Origin: Nothophaeocryptopus gaeumannii
Lineage: Eukaryota; Ascomycota; Dothideomycetes; Mycosphaerellales; Mycosphaerellaceae
Direction of reading: 5' to 3'
DNA length: 64,000 nucleotides
Assembly (NCBI GenBank): GCA_031771865.1
Contig: JASISA010000042.1
Coordinates: 2,225,501 to 2,289,500 of the forward strand
The notes below the pieces were generated by a model. That model saw only the letters and a list, made by a program, of their open reading frames with translations. It was not told where the DNA came from and did not search any database. The number at the start of each line of letters is the position of its first letter. The first letter of the stretch is position 1. The position numbers were made by a program, and so were the translations under genes. Below, piece after piece: positions 44,074 to 54,070 of the stretch.

Positions 44074-44377
44074 GGCAGATGACATTGTTTGGATCATGAA
44101 ATGGTGTGGATGTTGTGCAATTGAGCGAGTGATTTGCCAATGCCACCAACGATTCTCATTCTTCTTGGAGCTGCTGCTTAGCCATTCGTACTACATCGCA
44201 GAGCCTGGTTGACGCGCTGGACTGCACGTGCTCCCAGTCTCTCACACAGCGCCCAATTGGGCACAGATCCAGCGTCTGGTTTCAGCATCTCACCCGTGAA
44301 CTCGATCTCTCATAGTTCTTGACCTTATCTTCTTCATTCGTTTCCACATCGCCCACACCTCCTCGTCTTTCCAATCT
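44074..44377. other. Short convergent intergenic region
   Basis: 3' flanks of FAT1 and of the broken F-box gene. Nothing else. Confidence 0.5.
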
Positions 44378-45040
44378 CTACTCCCTCCACTCAACCCTCC
44401 TAACCTCCCAAGCCTCCCATGGACACCAATCAAGATCCCCAAAATCAACTTCACCCCGACATTGTTCCGGCCAAGTAAATCTCATCATTAATCCAGGAAT
44501 ACCCTCGAAAGAGTTCCCGCTTCCCCAAAATACGTCCACCTCCTCAATCTCAGCTCTGGTTCCCAACGCCCCAAACGTATGTTGCTCGAATCAAGCGATA
44601 GGTGGCTGAAAGAGAAGAAGCATCTTTCGCCAATTTGCCTTCGGATCGAGGATATTGGCGTTCCGCGTGGAGGAGGCCGTTGTTGGATGCGGTAGAAGCA
44701 AGGGATTATGGGAGGGCCCTGATGCGGAGCGAAGGGTCGATGGCACTGATGAAGTGGTGGGAGGAGTCTTTTTGTGAGGTTGTAGGGGTCGTATGGCCGT
44801 GGTGGCATGCAGTTGAGATTGGCGCGGCCGACCAGGTAGTGGCTTCATTAAGAGAGCGCGTTGGAGAGGTAGTGAGCCGTCCATTGAGGTCTTCCGGGTT
44901 TTGCAGACTCGAGGTAGGTGGAGGAGGTGGCGGATGGACATGTACTGGAGGATTTCTTTCGGGAGCTCAATGATGCCGAAGACTTTGTTGGCAGCTGAGG
45001 TGTTGGTGATAGTGGTCGTGGAGTCTTGAGGGTCTGCCAT
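44378..45040 (-). pseudogene. F-box protein gene interrupted by an in-frame TGA
   Basis: From ATG 45040 the frame has the fungal F-box layout: VFGIIELPKEILQYM, LHLPRVCKT, then SLPLQRALLMKPLPG and later WRKMLLLFQPPIA. A TGA at 44591-44593 then stops it. The same frame stays open for another 70 codons to 44378 (TRAEIEEVDVFWGSGNSFEG; CRGEVDFGDLDWCPWEAWEV), with the composition of a normal C-terminal half. No intron could remove the TGA. So this is probably a recently inactivated gene, unless the stop is read through or is a sequencing error. Confidence 0.65.
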
Positions 45041-45336
45041 AGCTGTTGGTCTGGTGAGTTCCGAATAGATCTTGTTGTTGTTTGGCCAAGAAGTGCGGCA
45101 GGAGAAGTCAAGACATTTGACGGCCCCCGCGAGAGCGCGACTAGTGGCGGCATGTGAATGCAGCCTTGATTCACATGCATGTGGAGCTAATGCTTGAATG
45201 CACATGCGTGCACTCTAGAGAAATGCCGCGAAGGGCTAGAGAGCAGAAGTAATAACATGAACAGCATTCCCAATCATAAGCAGAACGCACCTGACTCCGA
45301 CCCTGATCAGCCAGTAAGCACTCTCATACTCCCCTC
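45041..45336. other. Short intergenic region
   Basis: Upstream of the F-box gene, downstream of the hydrolase. No gene seen. Confidence 0.5.
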
Positions 45337-46368
45337 TCAAGGCAACGGCGCCAAACTAGACACCCTACTCGGTCCCGCAACAACATTCTCCACAGCAACC
45401 CCCAACGCAAACCCAAGACACTTCAAATACCAACTCGGCCCCAACCATGATAGTTCAATACAATGTCCCGCCCCTCTAAACAATCCCCTCTCCACCCTCG
45501 CACTCCTCTCAAAAGCACCAACAAACTCTTCCACCCTCTCATGCGTACCCTCCCACAATCCATCCCGATCCCCCAAGAAATACATCACGGGGACTGTAAT
45601 ACGAGCTGCGCTCTCCCGCCAATACCGGGGAAAGTTGTCCGGTGCGTTGAAATCTTTCGCTTCTTCATTCAAGCCAGGCGTGCAGATCCCTTCATGCGCA
45701 GCGACTGTTTCAGGAGGAGCAAGACCAATATCATGGAGGAGCATGAATTTCGTTTTAGGTTCGATATTCCAATGCCAGTATATCGGAGCACCAGTTTCAT
45801 CGAAAGGAGGGTCGGCGCGGATGAGGTCTGGAGTGGGGTTTAGTATAACTTTGGTCCCTATGCCAGACATAATGAGGCCAGAGAGGGGATAGGCTTGGTC
45901 TTGTTCGGGAGTGTTGTTGTGTCGAGAGGCGATGAGGAGGGCTACGCCAGCACCGATGCTGTGGCCTAGGAGAACGATGGAGGTGCAGCCTAGGGGTGCT
46001 CCGTAGGCGCGCCAGAGAGCTGGGAGGACGAAGCGGTGGAACCAGCGGGCTTCATTTTGAAGGTGCGTGTCGCGGCCTTCGTTTGCTGACTTTGGAAGCT
46101 CGGGTGTTGATTTGTAGCCAGGTCGGTTGATTGCCAGTACTGGCACGTTGAATTGATTGGAGACCTTGCGGATGGAGTACTCTGGGTCTGCATCGAAGTA
46201 GCTTGCGCAATAAGAGCCGCCGTGTAAGCAAACTATCAGTGGATGGCCCCTCTTCGCTTGGTCTGTATCTGGCTTGAGCGGGAATGACTTCAACCCGCTG
46301 ACGAGACCACCCTCGGCCACGTCGAACACGAAGGGCTCCATGAAGGCTCTGGCTCGTGGAGTCTCCAT
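45337..46368 (-). CDS. Alpha/beta hydrolase
   Basis: Intronless, 343 residues, ATG 46368. The oxyanion strand LIVCLHGGSYCASYF is near residue 45, the nucleophile elbow GHSIGAG (catalytic Ser) near 137, the acid probably in YFLGDRDGLWEGT and the catalytic His in GAGHCIELS. The triad is complete. No signal peptide, so probably cytosolic. Substrate unknown; esterase or epoxide hydrolase-type activity is possible. Confidence 0.9.
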   Translation of the reverse strand: METPRARAFMEPFVFDVAEGGLVSGLKSFPLKPDTDQAKRGHPLIVCLHGGSYCASYFDADPEYSIRKVSNQFNVPVLAINRPGYKSTPELPKSANEGRDTHLQNEARWFHRFVLPALWRAYGAPLGCTSIVLLGHSIGAGVALLIASRHNNTPEQDQAYPLSGLIMSGIGTKVILNPTPDLIRADPPFDETGAPIYWHWNIEPKTKFMLLHDIGLAPPETVAAHEGICTPGLNEEAKDFNAPDNFPRYWRESAARITVPVMYFLGDRDGLWEGTHERVEEFVGAFERSARVERGLFRGAGHCIELSWLGPSWYLKCLGFALGVAVENVVAGPSRVSSLAPLP

Positions 46369-48957
46369 CGTTAACCAAGAGATCCCTGATGTTATGTAGG
46401 GTCGCAGGGCCTGACTTTGGGCTCCAGCAGCTCGAGTTCACGACAGCCGACGTTGTCGATCTTGGCCATAACCGGTTGGTGCTGACAGATTCGACCAGAT
46501 CTCGAAACCTGCCAGGCGAGCAGATCTCTTAAGATGCCCAAATATTGTATTAACGTGAAACATACGCACCTTTGGTATGCATATAGGAGTGTTGGTCAGA
46601 AAGGAAACAAGAGCTCTTACCTACGATGTAGTACGATGTAGGCGGCTCCTACGAAAAGAGCATGACCACATCGTATTAGATGTTATGATCTCAGGAAAAC
46701 AAGAATGGCAGAGCTCGCGCGAGCAAGTCTGTGTGGAACACGTTCGGAGAAGAAGTGGTGACAGACATCACGGCTTCAGCCTGTTCTCAAGCGTCGGACG
46801 TTGCGGGTGACGAGGGAAAGCATCCATTTCGCAATGAACGCCATCTCGCTCCATGACTTCGGCAGTCCAGAGGCGATCTGATGTGCTCACGGCATGTGAA
46901 GGTGTCGCTGATGCGTGCTTCCGAGGTTCTAATCTGTATCTGAGCAATGCTTTCCACGTTCCAGTTCTGCGCGTCAATGACCCGCATTAGCTTGCTTGCT
47001 TGCTTGCTTGCACCTGGGCGGTGGCAAGAGATAGGCGTTCATCGTGAAGGGCCGAAATTACTCCAAATCCAGCCTGGTGCTTGCAAGCTCTGAGTTGGAA
47101 GGGTTCAGATTGAGGGATTTCTGGCCTTCCTATCTCGTCCGGCAGTAGTCTTTCGTGGCTTTTCAAGCTGCTCGACTCAGGTCCAGCCCCGCGGCCAGAG
47201 GTCCAGAGAGCGACATCCGACATCACGTCTCAGCGACCAGGAAGAGTTGCATGTTGTTGTCAGCGGGAGCGGAAGAAGACGTCGTCCGGTCAGGCGATGA
47301 AGAGGATGTCATGAGAGTCGTAAAGATCGCACCGACAGCTACGGAAAAGGGATCATCGACCTATTTTGCTTGTGGAATAGAGTTCAAGATGCCGACCGGC
47401 GTTGCTGTCCAGTTTCCCGTTCCTGACAATCACTACCGGGTCTGGCCAGGCACAACAAAAAAATGATCTCGCAGCCTCCAGGAAGCAGCAGGTTGCGCAA
47501 GACGAAAACACACGGTAGAAGCTATGCTCGTGAGAACACCCAAAGATGATCGACTCTGCTACAATCCACACATGCAAATCTCCGTGTGGTGGTGGTTCTT
47601 GTGATACGGCGCATGTTCGACGAGAAAGGGCTCGAGCAGTCCGTGGCAGCCGCTGGCGGGTGGTAGTGTGGCTCCGGCTTGACGCCTACCACGCAGCATC
47701 TCCTCTAGCTGCCAGGTTCTTGGTCAAGATTTGATCCGCAGCCAGTAGTGATGCGGTCTTGACAATATATGGGTTGATGGTCTGTCGGTGCGGCGAGGTG
47801 GTGTTGAGGTTGAGGAGTCATGGGTTCCTGCCATGTTCTGCATGGTCTGGGATGCGACAAGGTCAATCTCTGCCGCCCACGCTCCGTTGATTTCGGGCGG
47901 GAAGCCGAGAAATTGGCTTGATACCCGTTGACGGACGCTCCAACGGGTGATGCAGCATGACACAGAGAGACAGGTGGTGATGAGTGATGTGACGGTGATG
48001 AGGAAGGAGTCGGCCGTTGAGAGCTTGCGTAACGGTTCTATTCGACTTCACATTGTCGCCACGCCGTGAAAGCGTTCATCAATTCGATATCGACTCCAAG
48101 CATCTGTACAGAAGATGACAGGTCTAGGCCATGCACTTGCTCGTATTAGGAGTCCAAGAGGCTTGGTTTGGCGCCCCTGGCCGGGGTATGGAGGCTAAAA
48201 TAAGGTGTACTGCGTGGTGCTGTATGCGGGCAACGGATCTCCCGCACATGTAGAACATGTAGTGTAGTGATAGGCTGCGAGACATCCTCTCCCCGGCCGC
48301 TCTCATTCCAATGCGGACAAGCTTCACGACTGCCCTGTGTCGAGGGCAAACGCCAGAGGCGTTCGCGGGCATATGCTCGAACATGGGTCCAGAAAAGGCG
48401 AAACGGCAATTGGGCGGTGGCGACTTCAGTGCCGTGCCTGGTGCCTTCTATTGGCGTAACTACGCAAGCTCTATCGACACCGCGAGCCATGCACCTTTGA
48501 ACACACTCAAGGCAAGTCCAGCACACCTTGTCCAACTCGTCCATTCTTCCTTCTTGACTTCACGCCTACCTTCACCACGACACGCTCATTCGCTCTCGCT
48601 GGACCACCATCGCTGTCCTATCCACGCACCATCGACGTACATCCTTGCTGGACCTACCTATCCAGCCTGTACCTCTACTACTACTACACCAACACCCGCG
48701 CTCCATAGCAGGCGTCAACGTAAGACCGGTGTCTCTATACATCCGGAACGCGGCGACACACAACCCTCCCTGCTCGGCACGACAGCAACTTCGCAATCCG
48801 ACCAACCTCTCGTCTCCTGGACACGAGTACGAGATACGTACCTTGCTCGGCGTACGACATTTGCTTCTGCATTTAACCTCAGCCGTCTCTTGTCGGTCCA
48901 GCAAGAAATTGCTGTAGAGAAGGGTTCGAGAAGCACCGAATCTCTTCACCAACAAAC
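46369..48957. other. 2.6 kb without a supported gene
   Basis: Many short frames overlap on both strands. Includes a CTTG microsatellite and, from ~48500, the probable long 5' leader of the next gene. The frame 48311-49234 overlaps that gene out of frame and is rejected. Confidence 0.45.
46991..47010. repeat. (CTTG)5 microsatellite
   Basis: Five exact copies of CTTG. Confidence 0.9.
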
Positions 48958-49566
48958 ATGGCCTCCTCCGACAACTTTGGTGCATCCATCGTGCCAGAGA
49001 ACCGACCAGCAATCCACCTTCCGCAACCCGTCACCGACTCACCAGTCCTCACACCAGCCGTCTCTCATGAAGGTGACGAATCATCACTGCGAGGTGCATA
49101 CACGGGCAACAATGTGCCTGCACAATCGCCATTTTACACCCACCCACCTGCTTCACACGAAGTCGTCAACGAGAAAGGCAGCAACCTACAAGTCTTCGAG
49201 AAGGACATTGAGAGCGGTAATGACGCTCCCTTGACGCCTGCGACCGAGCCCGACGAGCATCCATTCTCGTCCAAGATCGCCCTCGAACACAGCAGCAAGG
49301 AGTGCACAATGTGGCCGTCGAAGCAAACACTGAAGAAAGAGTACAAGGCACAGAAGACTGAGAAGAGGAAGACTGGAGGATTGCTCGCTTGTGCTCCTGC
49401 GCGGGAGCAATGGAGCAAGTTGAACAAGCGTAACAAATTGCTGGCGAAGATCGCTCTGGCGCTACTCCTTGCTGGCATTGCCGTGGCCATTGGTGTGGGT
49501 ATCAGTTCGGCTGTGAAGGGGACATACTATGTGAGCGAGGGCCACAGCCAGACTGTTGGACGGTGA
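48958..49566 (+). CDS. Single-pass membrane protein, uncharacterised, fungal
   Basis: Intronless, 202 residues; ATG 48958 (caaacATGg). A long polar, Pro/Ser-rich N-terminus (to ~115) precedes a basic helix (SKQTLKKEYKAQKTEKRKTGG), a WSKLNKRNKLLAKI amphipathic stretch and one membrane helix (ALALLLAGIAVAIGVGIS). It ends in a short SSAVKGTYYVSEG tail. The layout fits a type II or tail-anchored protein with a cytosolic N-terminus. No family named. Confidence 0.75.
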   Translation: MASSDNFGASIVPENRPAIHLPQPVTDSPVLTPAVSHEGDESSLRGAYTGNNVPAQSPFYTHPPASHEVVNEKGSNLQVFEKDIESGNDAPLTPATEPDEHPFSSKIALEHSSKECTMWPSKQTLKKEYKAQKTEKRKTGGLLACAPAREQWSKLNKRNKLLAKIALALLLAGIAVAIGVGISSAVKGTYYVSEGHSQTVGR

Positions 49567-50539
49567 ACAAGCACATGTACGCTCGAACACCGACTTGAGG
49601 CTTCTCTCATGCGTGCCACTGACACGTCATGTTAGTGTCGCACACATTGCAAGAGACCTCACAGACGTCGCACCTTGGGCCACAGCTGCTTGGACGTCGA
49701 CACAACACTCGTAACGATTCCCGTCTAGCGTTTGAATCTTGTATTGTGCATCTTGGCGAGGAGTTCTGGAGTTTGCTGCGCTTTGTTACAGATGGCATGA
49801 TCGTGGGTGGACATACGGCATGAAGACATCAAAGAGGGATATGAATTCGACAAACACACATTATGGTACTGGGAGTACAATGTGGAATTGCATATTGTAG
49901 ATGCGTTGTTTGCATACAACTTCTTCCACCAAGCTATGGATGGAATGGAGGTTTGACGGCCGAGTTCTTAACGTTTGTGCTTATAGTACGTCTTGAAAGA
50001 GGTGAAGGTGAAAGAAATTTCAATCGTTGTTGAAGACGCAATAGCTCATCGTTGATGTCTGTCTGGTACCCAGTGCCATTACTCGCCTGACATACGAAGT
50101 CATCAAATCCACGTCTGAAGGATCAGAAAGGTTGATGTGCTGATATGTCGCTGACTCTTCCTCGTACAGGGACCAAACGACCTCAGGCTTTGCTCGCTCC
50201 TGCAGCCTCCACATCTGACTATACGATCTTATAGGGTGCGTGTACGCGTGTGAGCAATGCTTTCTGCAGCAGTAAAGAAGTATATAGGTTGCCATGGGTA
50301 GCTATGACCGTGCAGGAAACGGTAGATTGGATCTCTTTCTTGCTCGCATATCTCATAAACCGTTCGTACAATATCATTGAAGTTGTCCTGCTGCTGGAGG
50401 GGACGCTGCTGGTACTGGACCTACCGACGAGCATATTCATACGATTCAGGCACATAAGAGTGTATATTGTATATCGAATAATCGAAATATGGCGCCGAAT
50501 GCAATGTTCAACGAGTAAGCTTACCAGGCTTTCATTATT
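49567..50539. other. Intergenic, no gene seen
   Basis: No frame with coding character. Short AT-rich patch around 50450-50500. Confidence 0.45.
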
Positions 50540-50542
50540 CTA

Positions 50543-51019
50543 GTAGGACAGCAGACGAGCACCAACGCTGATAGTGAGAGCAATGCCAGATGTCTCGAAC
50601 AAGCTATCCGATCCCATGGCCACGGTCCTTCCTCCTCCTCCTCGACAGGAGAATACTTTGAGCGATGCTATGATGAATTCGGGATTGCGAGACCGCCGTT
50701 GTGGTATACGAATAAAGTGTGGTTGGGACAAGGAGGAGGAGGAGGTACGGCGGGAGGGAGAGCGACGCATTTTGATATTTTCGCTGTGGTTGTGATGTTG
50801 TTTTTGATTTGTGTTGTTGTTTGTCTGATGGTGTTGGCTGTTGTGAGGGTGGGACAGTTGACTGTGATGGTGGTGGGGGTGAGGAGGTATAGGCCGGAGG
50901 TGGAGGGAGGGGCCATGGAGGGTTATAGAGATGACGAGGGAGAGGAGGGCGATGAGAGGGAGAAGGATATGTTGGTGGAGGTGCGAGAGGTAGAGAAGCC
51001 ACCGTCTGGGCGGTGGTGA
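50543..51019 (+). CDS. Probable membrane protein, 5' exon not found
   Basis: An open frame runs from ~50543 to a stop at 51017-51019. It contains SSSSTGEYFERCYDEFGIARPP, a short Gly run, FDIFAVVVMLFLICVVVCLMVLAVVRV (one strong membrane helix) and an acidic tail (DDEGEEGDEREKDMLVEVREVE). There is no ATG before the helix in this frame, so translation must begin in an upstream exon; an acceptor (attctag) lies at 50537-50543. The ATG at 50501 with a GTAAGC donor nearby does not join in phase. Confidence 0.45.
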   Translation, partial: VGQQTSTNADSESNARCLEQAIRSHGHGPSSSSSTGEYFERCYDEFGIARPPLWYTNKVWLGQGGGGGTAGGRATHFDIFAVVVMLFLICVVVCLMVLAVVRVGQLTVMVVGVRRYRPEVEGGAMEGYRDDEGEEGDEREKDMLVEVREVEKPPSGRW

Positions 51020-51702
51020 TGGGATGAGGATGAGGCAACAACAACCTCAGGCAGGAATGTTGATCGTGCCTTCCCAGTCCGGGCGCAATTCACTTCCACT
51101 CCAACTTCAACTTCTCCGCCTCTCTTGTCTGTTCAGCGACACCTCCCATTCTTCTACACACCATGACACACTATATAAAACTCACCTACTCCAGCACCCT
51201 GTGCTACTTCACTTGTATCGCATCATACCGAAGCACCGCCATTGCGTCCAGCAAACAATCCGCGTGGCTCGGGTCCACCTTGCGAAGCCGGAGCCGTGAG
51301 AGCCCACTGCGTTTTGCAGGCCGCTTGCGAAACTGTCTTCGCAAGTACGTACAACAGCAGAACACTGCAAATGCTGTTTGCAAAGCTGTGTAGAAGCAGT
51401 GCCGGTGTGTAAGTAGTTGTTTCCATCACAGCGACGTCTGCTTTCGGACAATTCGTTCACCTTTCCATTGTGGCTTTGTTCCCTCTTCCTTTGCGGCGTT
51501 TGGCGGCATTCCTCTCAATAATCCTTCAAAGAGAGCTGCGGAAAAGCAACGTTCAGCTACACTTGCTACAGATGCAGAGTGAGATCATTGTTCATATGAT
51601 CACAGGAGCTATCTTCCCTCTCCTCAGCTGCAGCGTTTTCACACGATTGTAGTACGTTTGCTCACTTGATTCTTCACTTGCTGCCCGTTTGTGTTTGACG
51701 AG
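51020..51702. other. Intergenic with an isolated TATA box
   Basis: ctatataaaa at 51171-51180 is a strong TATA sequence. No ORF starts close behind it; the next supported start is 51703, ~520 bases on, so either that gene has a long leader or the box is unused. Confidence 0.45.
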
Positions 51703-52224
51703 ATGAAGGTGCCGACTATACAGGAACTTAGCGACCAGACTGCTGCTTACACCACACAACAACAACCATCTGCAAGCACGACATCACTGAGCGAATTCAA
51801 CGAGATCATGGAACAGATTGCGGAACGCAGTGGCCTTGGCTCGCCTGAGAGCTATCTCGACAACATACTGGTCGTTGGCGTACGAATCACCGCGTGCATT
51901 CTGCTGGCTGGATTTGCTCTCTCAGTTGTCATCTTCGCCGCGCTGATGGTCAGAGAATCTATTCAGAAGCGGAAGGACCGGGCTAGCGATGAGGAGTCCT
52001 ACTACAACAGCATCGACATCGAGGCATATGCGCCAGCTTATGAGGATACGCCGCTGAAGTACGATGAACAGCTGCCCGCGTATGGATTGCATATGCCAGA
52101 TGGTGAGCCCGAGCCTCCAGCGTACCAGGAAGCCACGAAACCACTGCTCGCGGTCATTGCCCAGAGGGAAGAGGAGAGGAGGGCGATGGCGGTTGCTAGC
52201 GAAGTCGAGAGGACGTTTGGATGA
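51703..52224 (+). CDS. Single-pass membrane protein with PPxY motif
   Basis: Intronless, 173 residues from ATG 51703. A polar Gln/Ser/Thr N-terminus leads to a membrane helix (ILVVGVRITACILLAGFALSVVIFAALM) followed by a basic stop-transfer (RESIQKRKDR). The acidic C-terminal tail has EPPAYQE, a PPxY motif, and LPAYG. PPxY sites in fungi bind WW domains of Rsp5-type ubiquitin ligases, so it may be an adaptor or a regulated cargo (inference). The same frame remains open for 85 codons after the TGA (see findings). Confidence 0.75.
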   Translation: MKVPTIQELSDQTAAYTTQQQPSASTTSLSEFNEIMEQIAERSGLGSPESYLDNILVVGVRITACILLAGFALSVVIFAALMVRESIQKRKDRASDEESYYNSIDIEAYAPAYEDTPLKYDEQLPAYGLHMPDGEPEPPAYQEATKPLLAVIAQREEERRAMAVASEVERTFG

Positions 52225-53429
52225 ACGGACCTCCCGTCGGCTCAAACGAGCTTCAAAATTGCCCGTAGATGCGCCTCAAAGCTCGCCATCGGACGCATTG
52301 TCAAAGCCGATCTGGACATTTACCTCATCAGTGATGGACTTCTACAACAACGTTCTCAAATCGACATCACAGCATTGCCCCACAACCAGGTTTTCCGGCA
52401 GAAGCAGACGAGCATCGTCCAGGCAGATGACTTTAAGCGCTCGCGGAAAGGCTTTTGTGTTCGACATTCGGAGCTTCTGTGAGTGCTTTGACCTGGAACC
52501 TCAGTATTTCAGCTCTGCCGCCACAAGTCTGTCAGAAGCCGTGAGCTAAGGCCGCGCCTACTTTAAAGAGCGGGATGGAGGAGTCAAATGCAAGTACCCT
52601 ATTGATACGAACGTGACAAAAGCCTGCTCCGAGTAAGGTTGCAGAAATCCAGGCGCGACTCGCAAAGGGTCAAGGACGTGGTGGAAAGGACGGACAAGAG
52701 TGGGCGCAAAAGCAGAAGATCAGACCTCGAAGGTTGCGTCGCAATATTTGCCATGTGATCTGACGGGATACTGGGGCGGGGCCAGATCTGAGTTACTTCT
52801 GAAGTATAGAACGGTTGGTAGGGCTGTCGGGAGAGATGGAGAGGGTTTCAGAGGGTCAACGACTTTGTGAGACTGCCTCAGATACATGTATGGTGAGAGG
52901 AAAGTAGGGAATGGAAATTCGGCCTCAGGCACACCGTAACGCATCAACATCAGGGCTTGCCGGCTTTAGCGTGACCGCTTCCTCCTGGTGTCCCTTGTTC
53001 AATCGCACAGCTATTAATCCCTGTTCGCTCACCTAACTGCGCCATCACGCTTGACATGGAGCGGATGCGCAGCGAATCTGACATATACTACATCCAAGTG
53101 AGACACAGCGCAAGGTGATGTAGTTTCAGAGTTCAGGATGATCCACTACCGCCGTAAGCTGCCACAGCTACTATACTTCATCGCCTTGGCGGAAGATCTA
53201 TACCATGACAAGGCAATCCATCTCTGTACTCAACGGCGGGGTCACGAACAGTTCTACTGCTTCGTCGTCGGTGAGAAAGCTCAAGCTCTAGCCGCAGGAA
53301 TCCGATGAAAAACTCGTAGGCAAAAGGCGGTCACTGGCGAAACTAGGTTGTCGAAGTTGCGATTGCACGAGGTCCGTCTATAAGCATAGACAAGGCCTCT
53401 TGTTTCACACGTAACAAGACAACCTTGAG
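52225..53429. other. 1.2 kb intergenic
   Basis: Apart from the in-frame extension behind the preceding gene (to 52482), no supported coding region. Confidence 0.45.
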
Positions 53430-53787
53430 GACGAGGAATTAAGATAAAAAAGCCTAATCAATAGAAGTGATAGAAGCCCTTCTTTATAAGCGCTTAAATT
53501 CCCTCCAAAGACCTATCCTACTTGGTTATTCATAGACGTTTAGTATACGTAGCTACGTATACCCTAGTCGCTATTATACGTACGACTTCCTCCTTACCTT
53601 TATTGATTTACTTTATCGAACCGAGAATTATAAGACTCTTATTAGATACTATAAAACTCTCCGGCTTAGTAATAATCGCTATACTTCTACTTCCCCTCTT
53701 ATTAGGCTAGTATATTAGCACGAAATACTACGAGTCTAGCGTCGACTAATATATATAAAATAATTACGATAGCTATCTTTTTATTAG
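53430..53787. repeat. RIP-like AT-rich relic
   Basis: The strip is full of TpA. I count three CpA and three TpG between 53461 and 53800, although CpG remains common. That pattern fits cytosine mutation in the CpA context, the mark of repeat-induced point mutation in ascomycetes. No ancestor can be named. The LINE tail abuts its right end. Confidence 0.7.
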
Positions 53788-53808
53788 TAATAATAATAAT
53801 AATAATAA
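53788..53808. repeat. (TAA)7 tract at the LINE 3' end
   Basis: Seven TAA copies on the plus strand. The LINE reads on the minus strand, so this is its 3' terminal simple repeat, as in I-type non-LTR elements. Confidence 0.75.
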
Positions 53809-54070
53809 ATGTATTCGAGCTAGCTACAGGCCGTGCCCCTTCTAGCATATCTACATGTTGTAAAAGAAAACCCTGTAGAAAGTGCCTACAGCGTAAAACT
53901 TCCTCCCTTCTCTGTTATACCTTACACCCTACTGCATCTTAGGTACTATAGAACCAATATGTTTGCCCGTAGGCAGCTGGCTGACACGCCAGAGTCAACA
54001 TCATCCTCCTTACTTGGGTTCGAGATCTCCGGCCTGCTCTGGGAGATGTTTGAGGGTCCCTCGAATTGTC

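Noticed and set aside
48311..49234. 307-codon plus-strand ORF
   Set aside because: Overlaps the 48958-49566 membrane protein in another frame; Ser/Thr/His/Pro-rich with no coding features.
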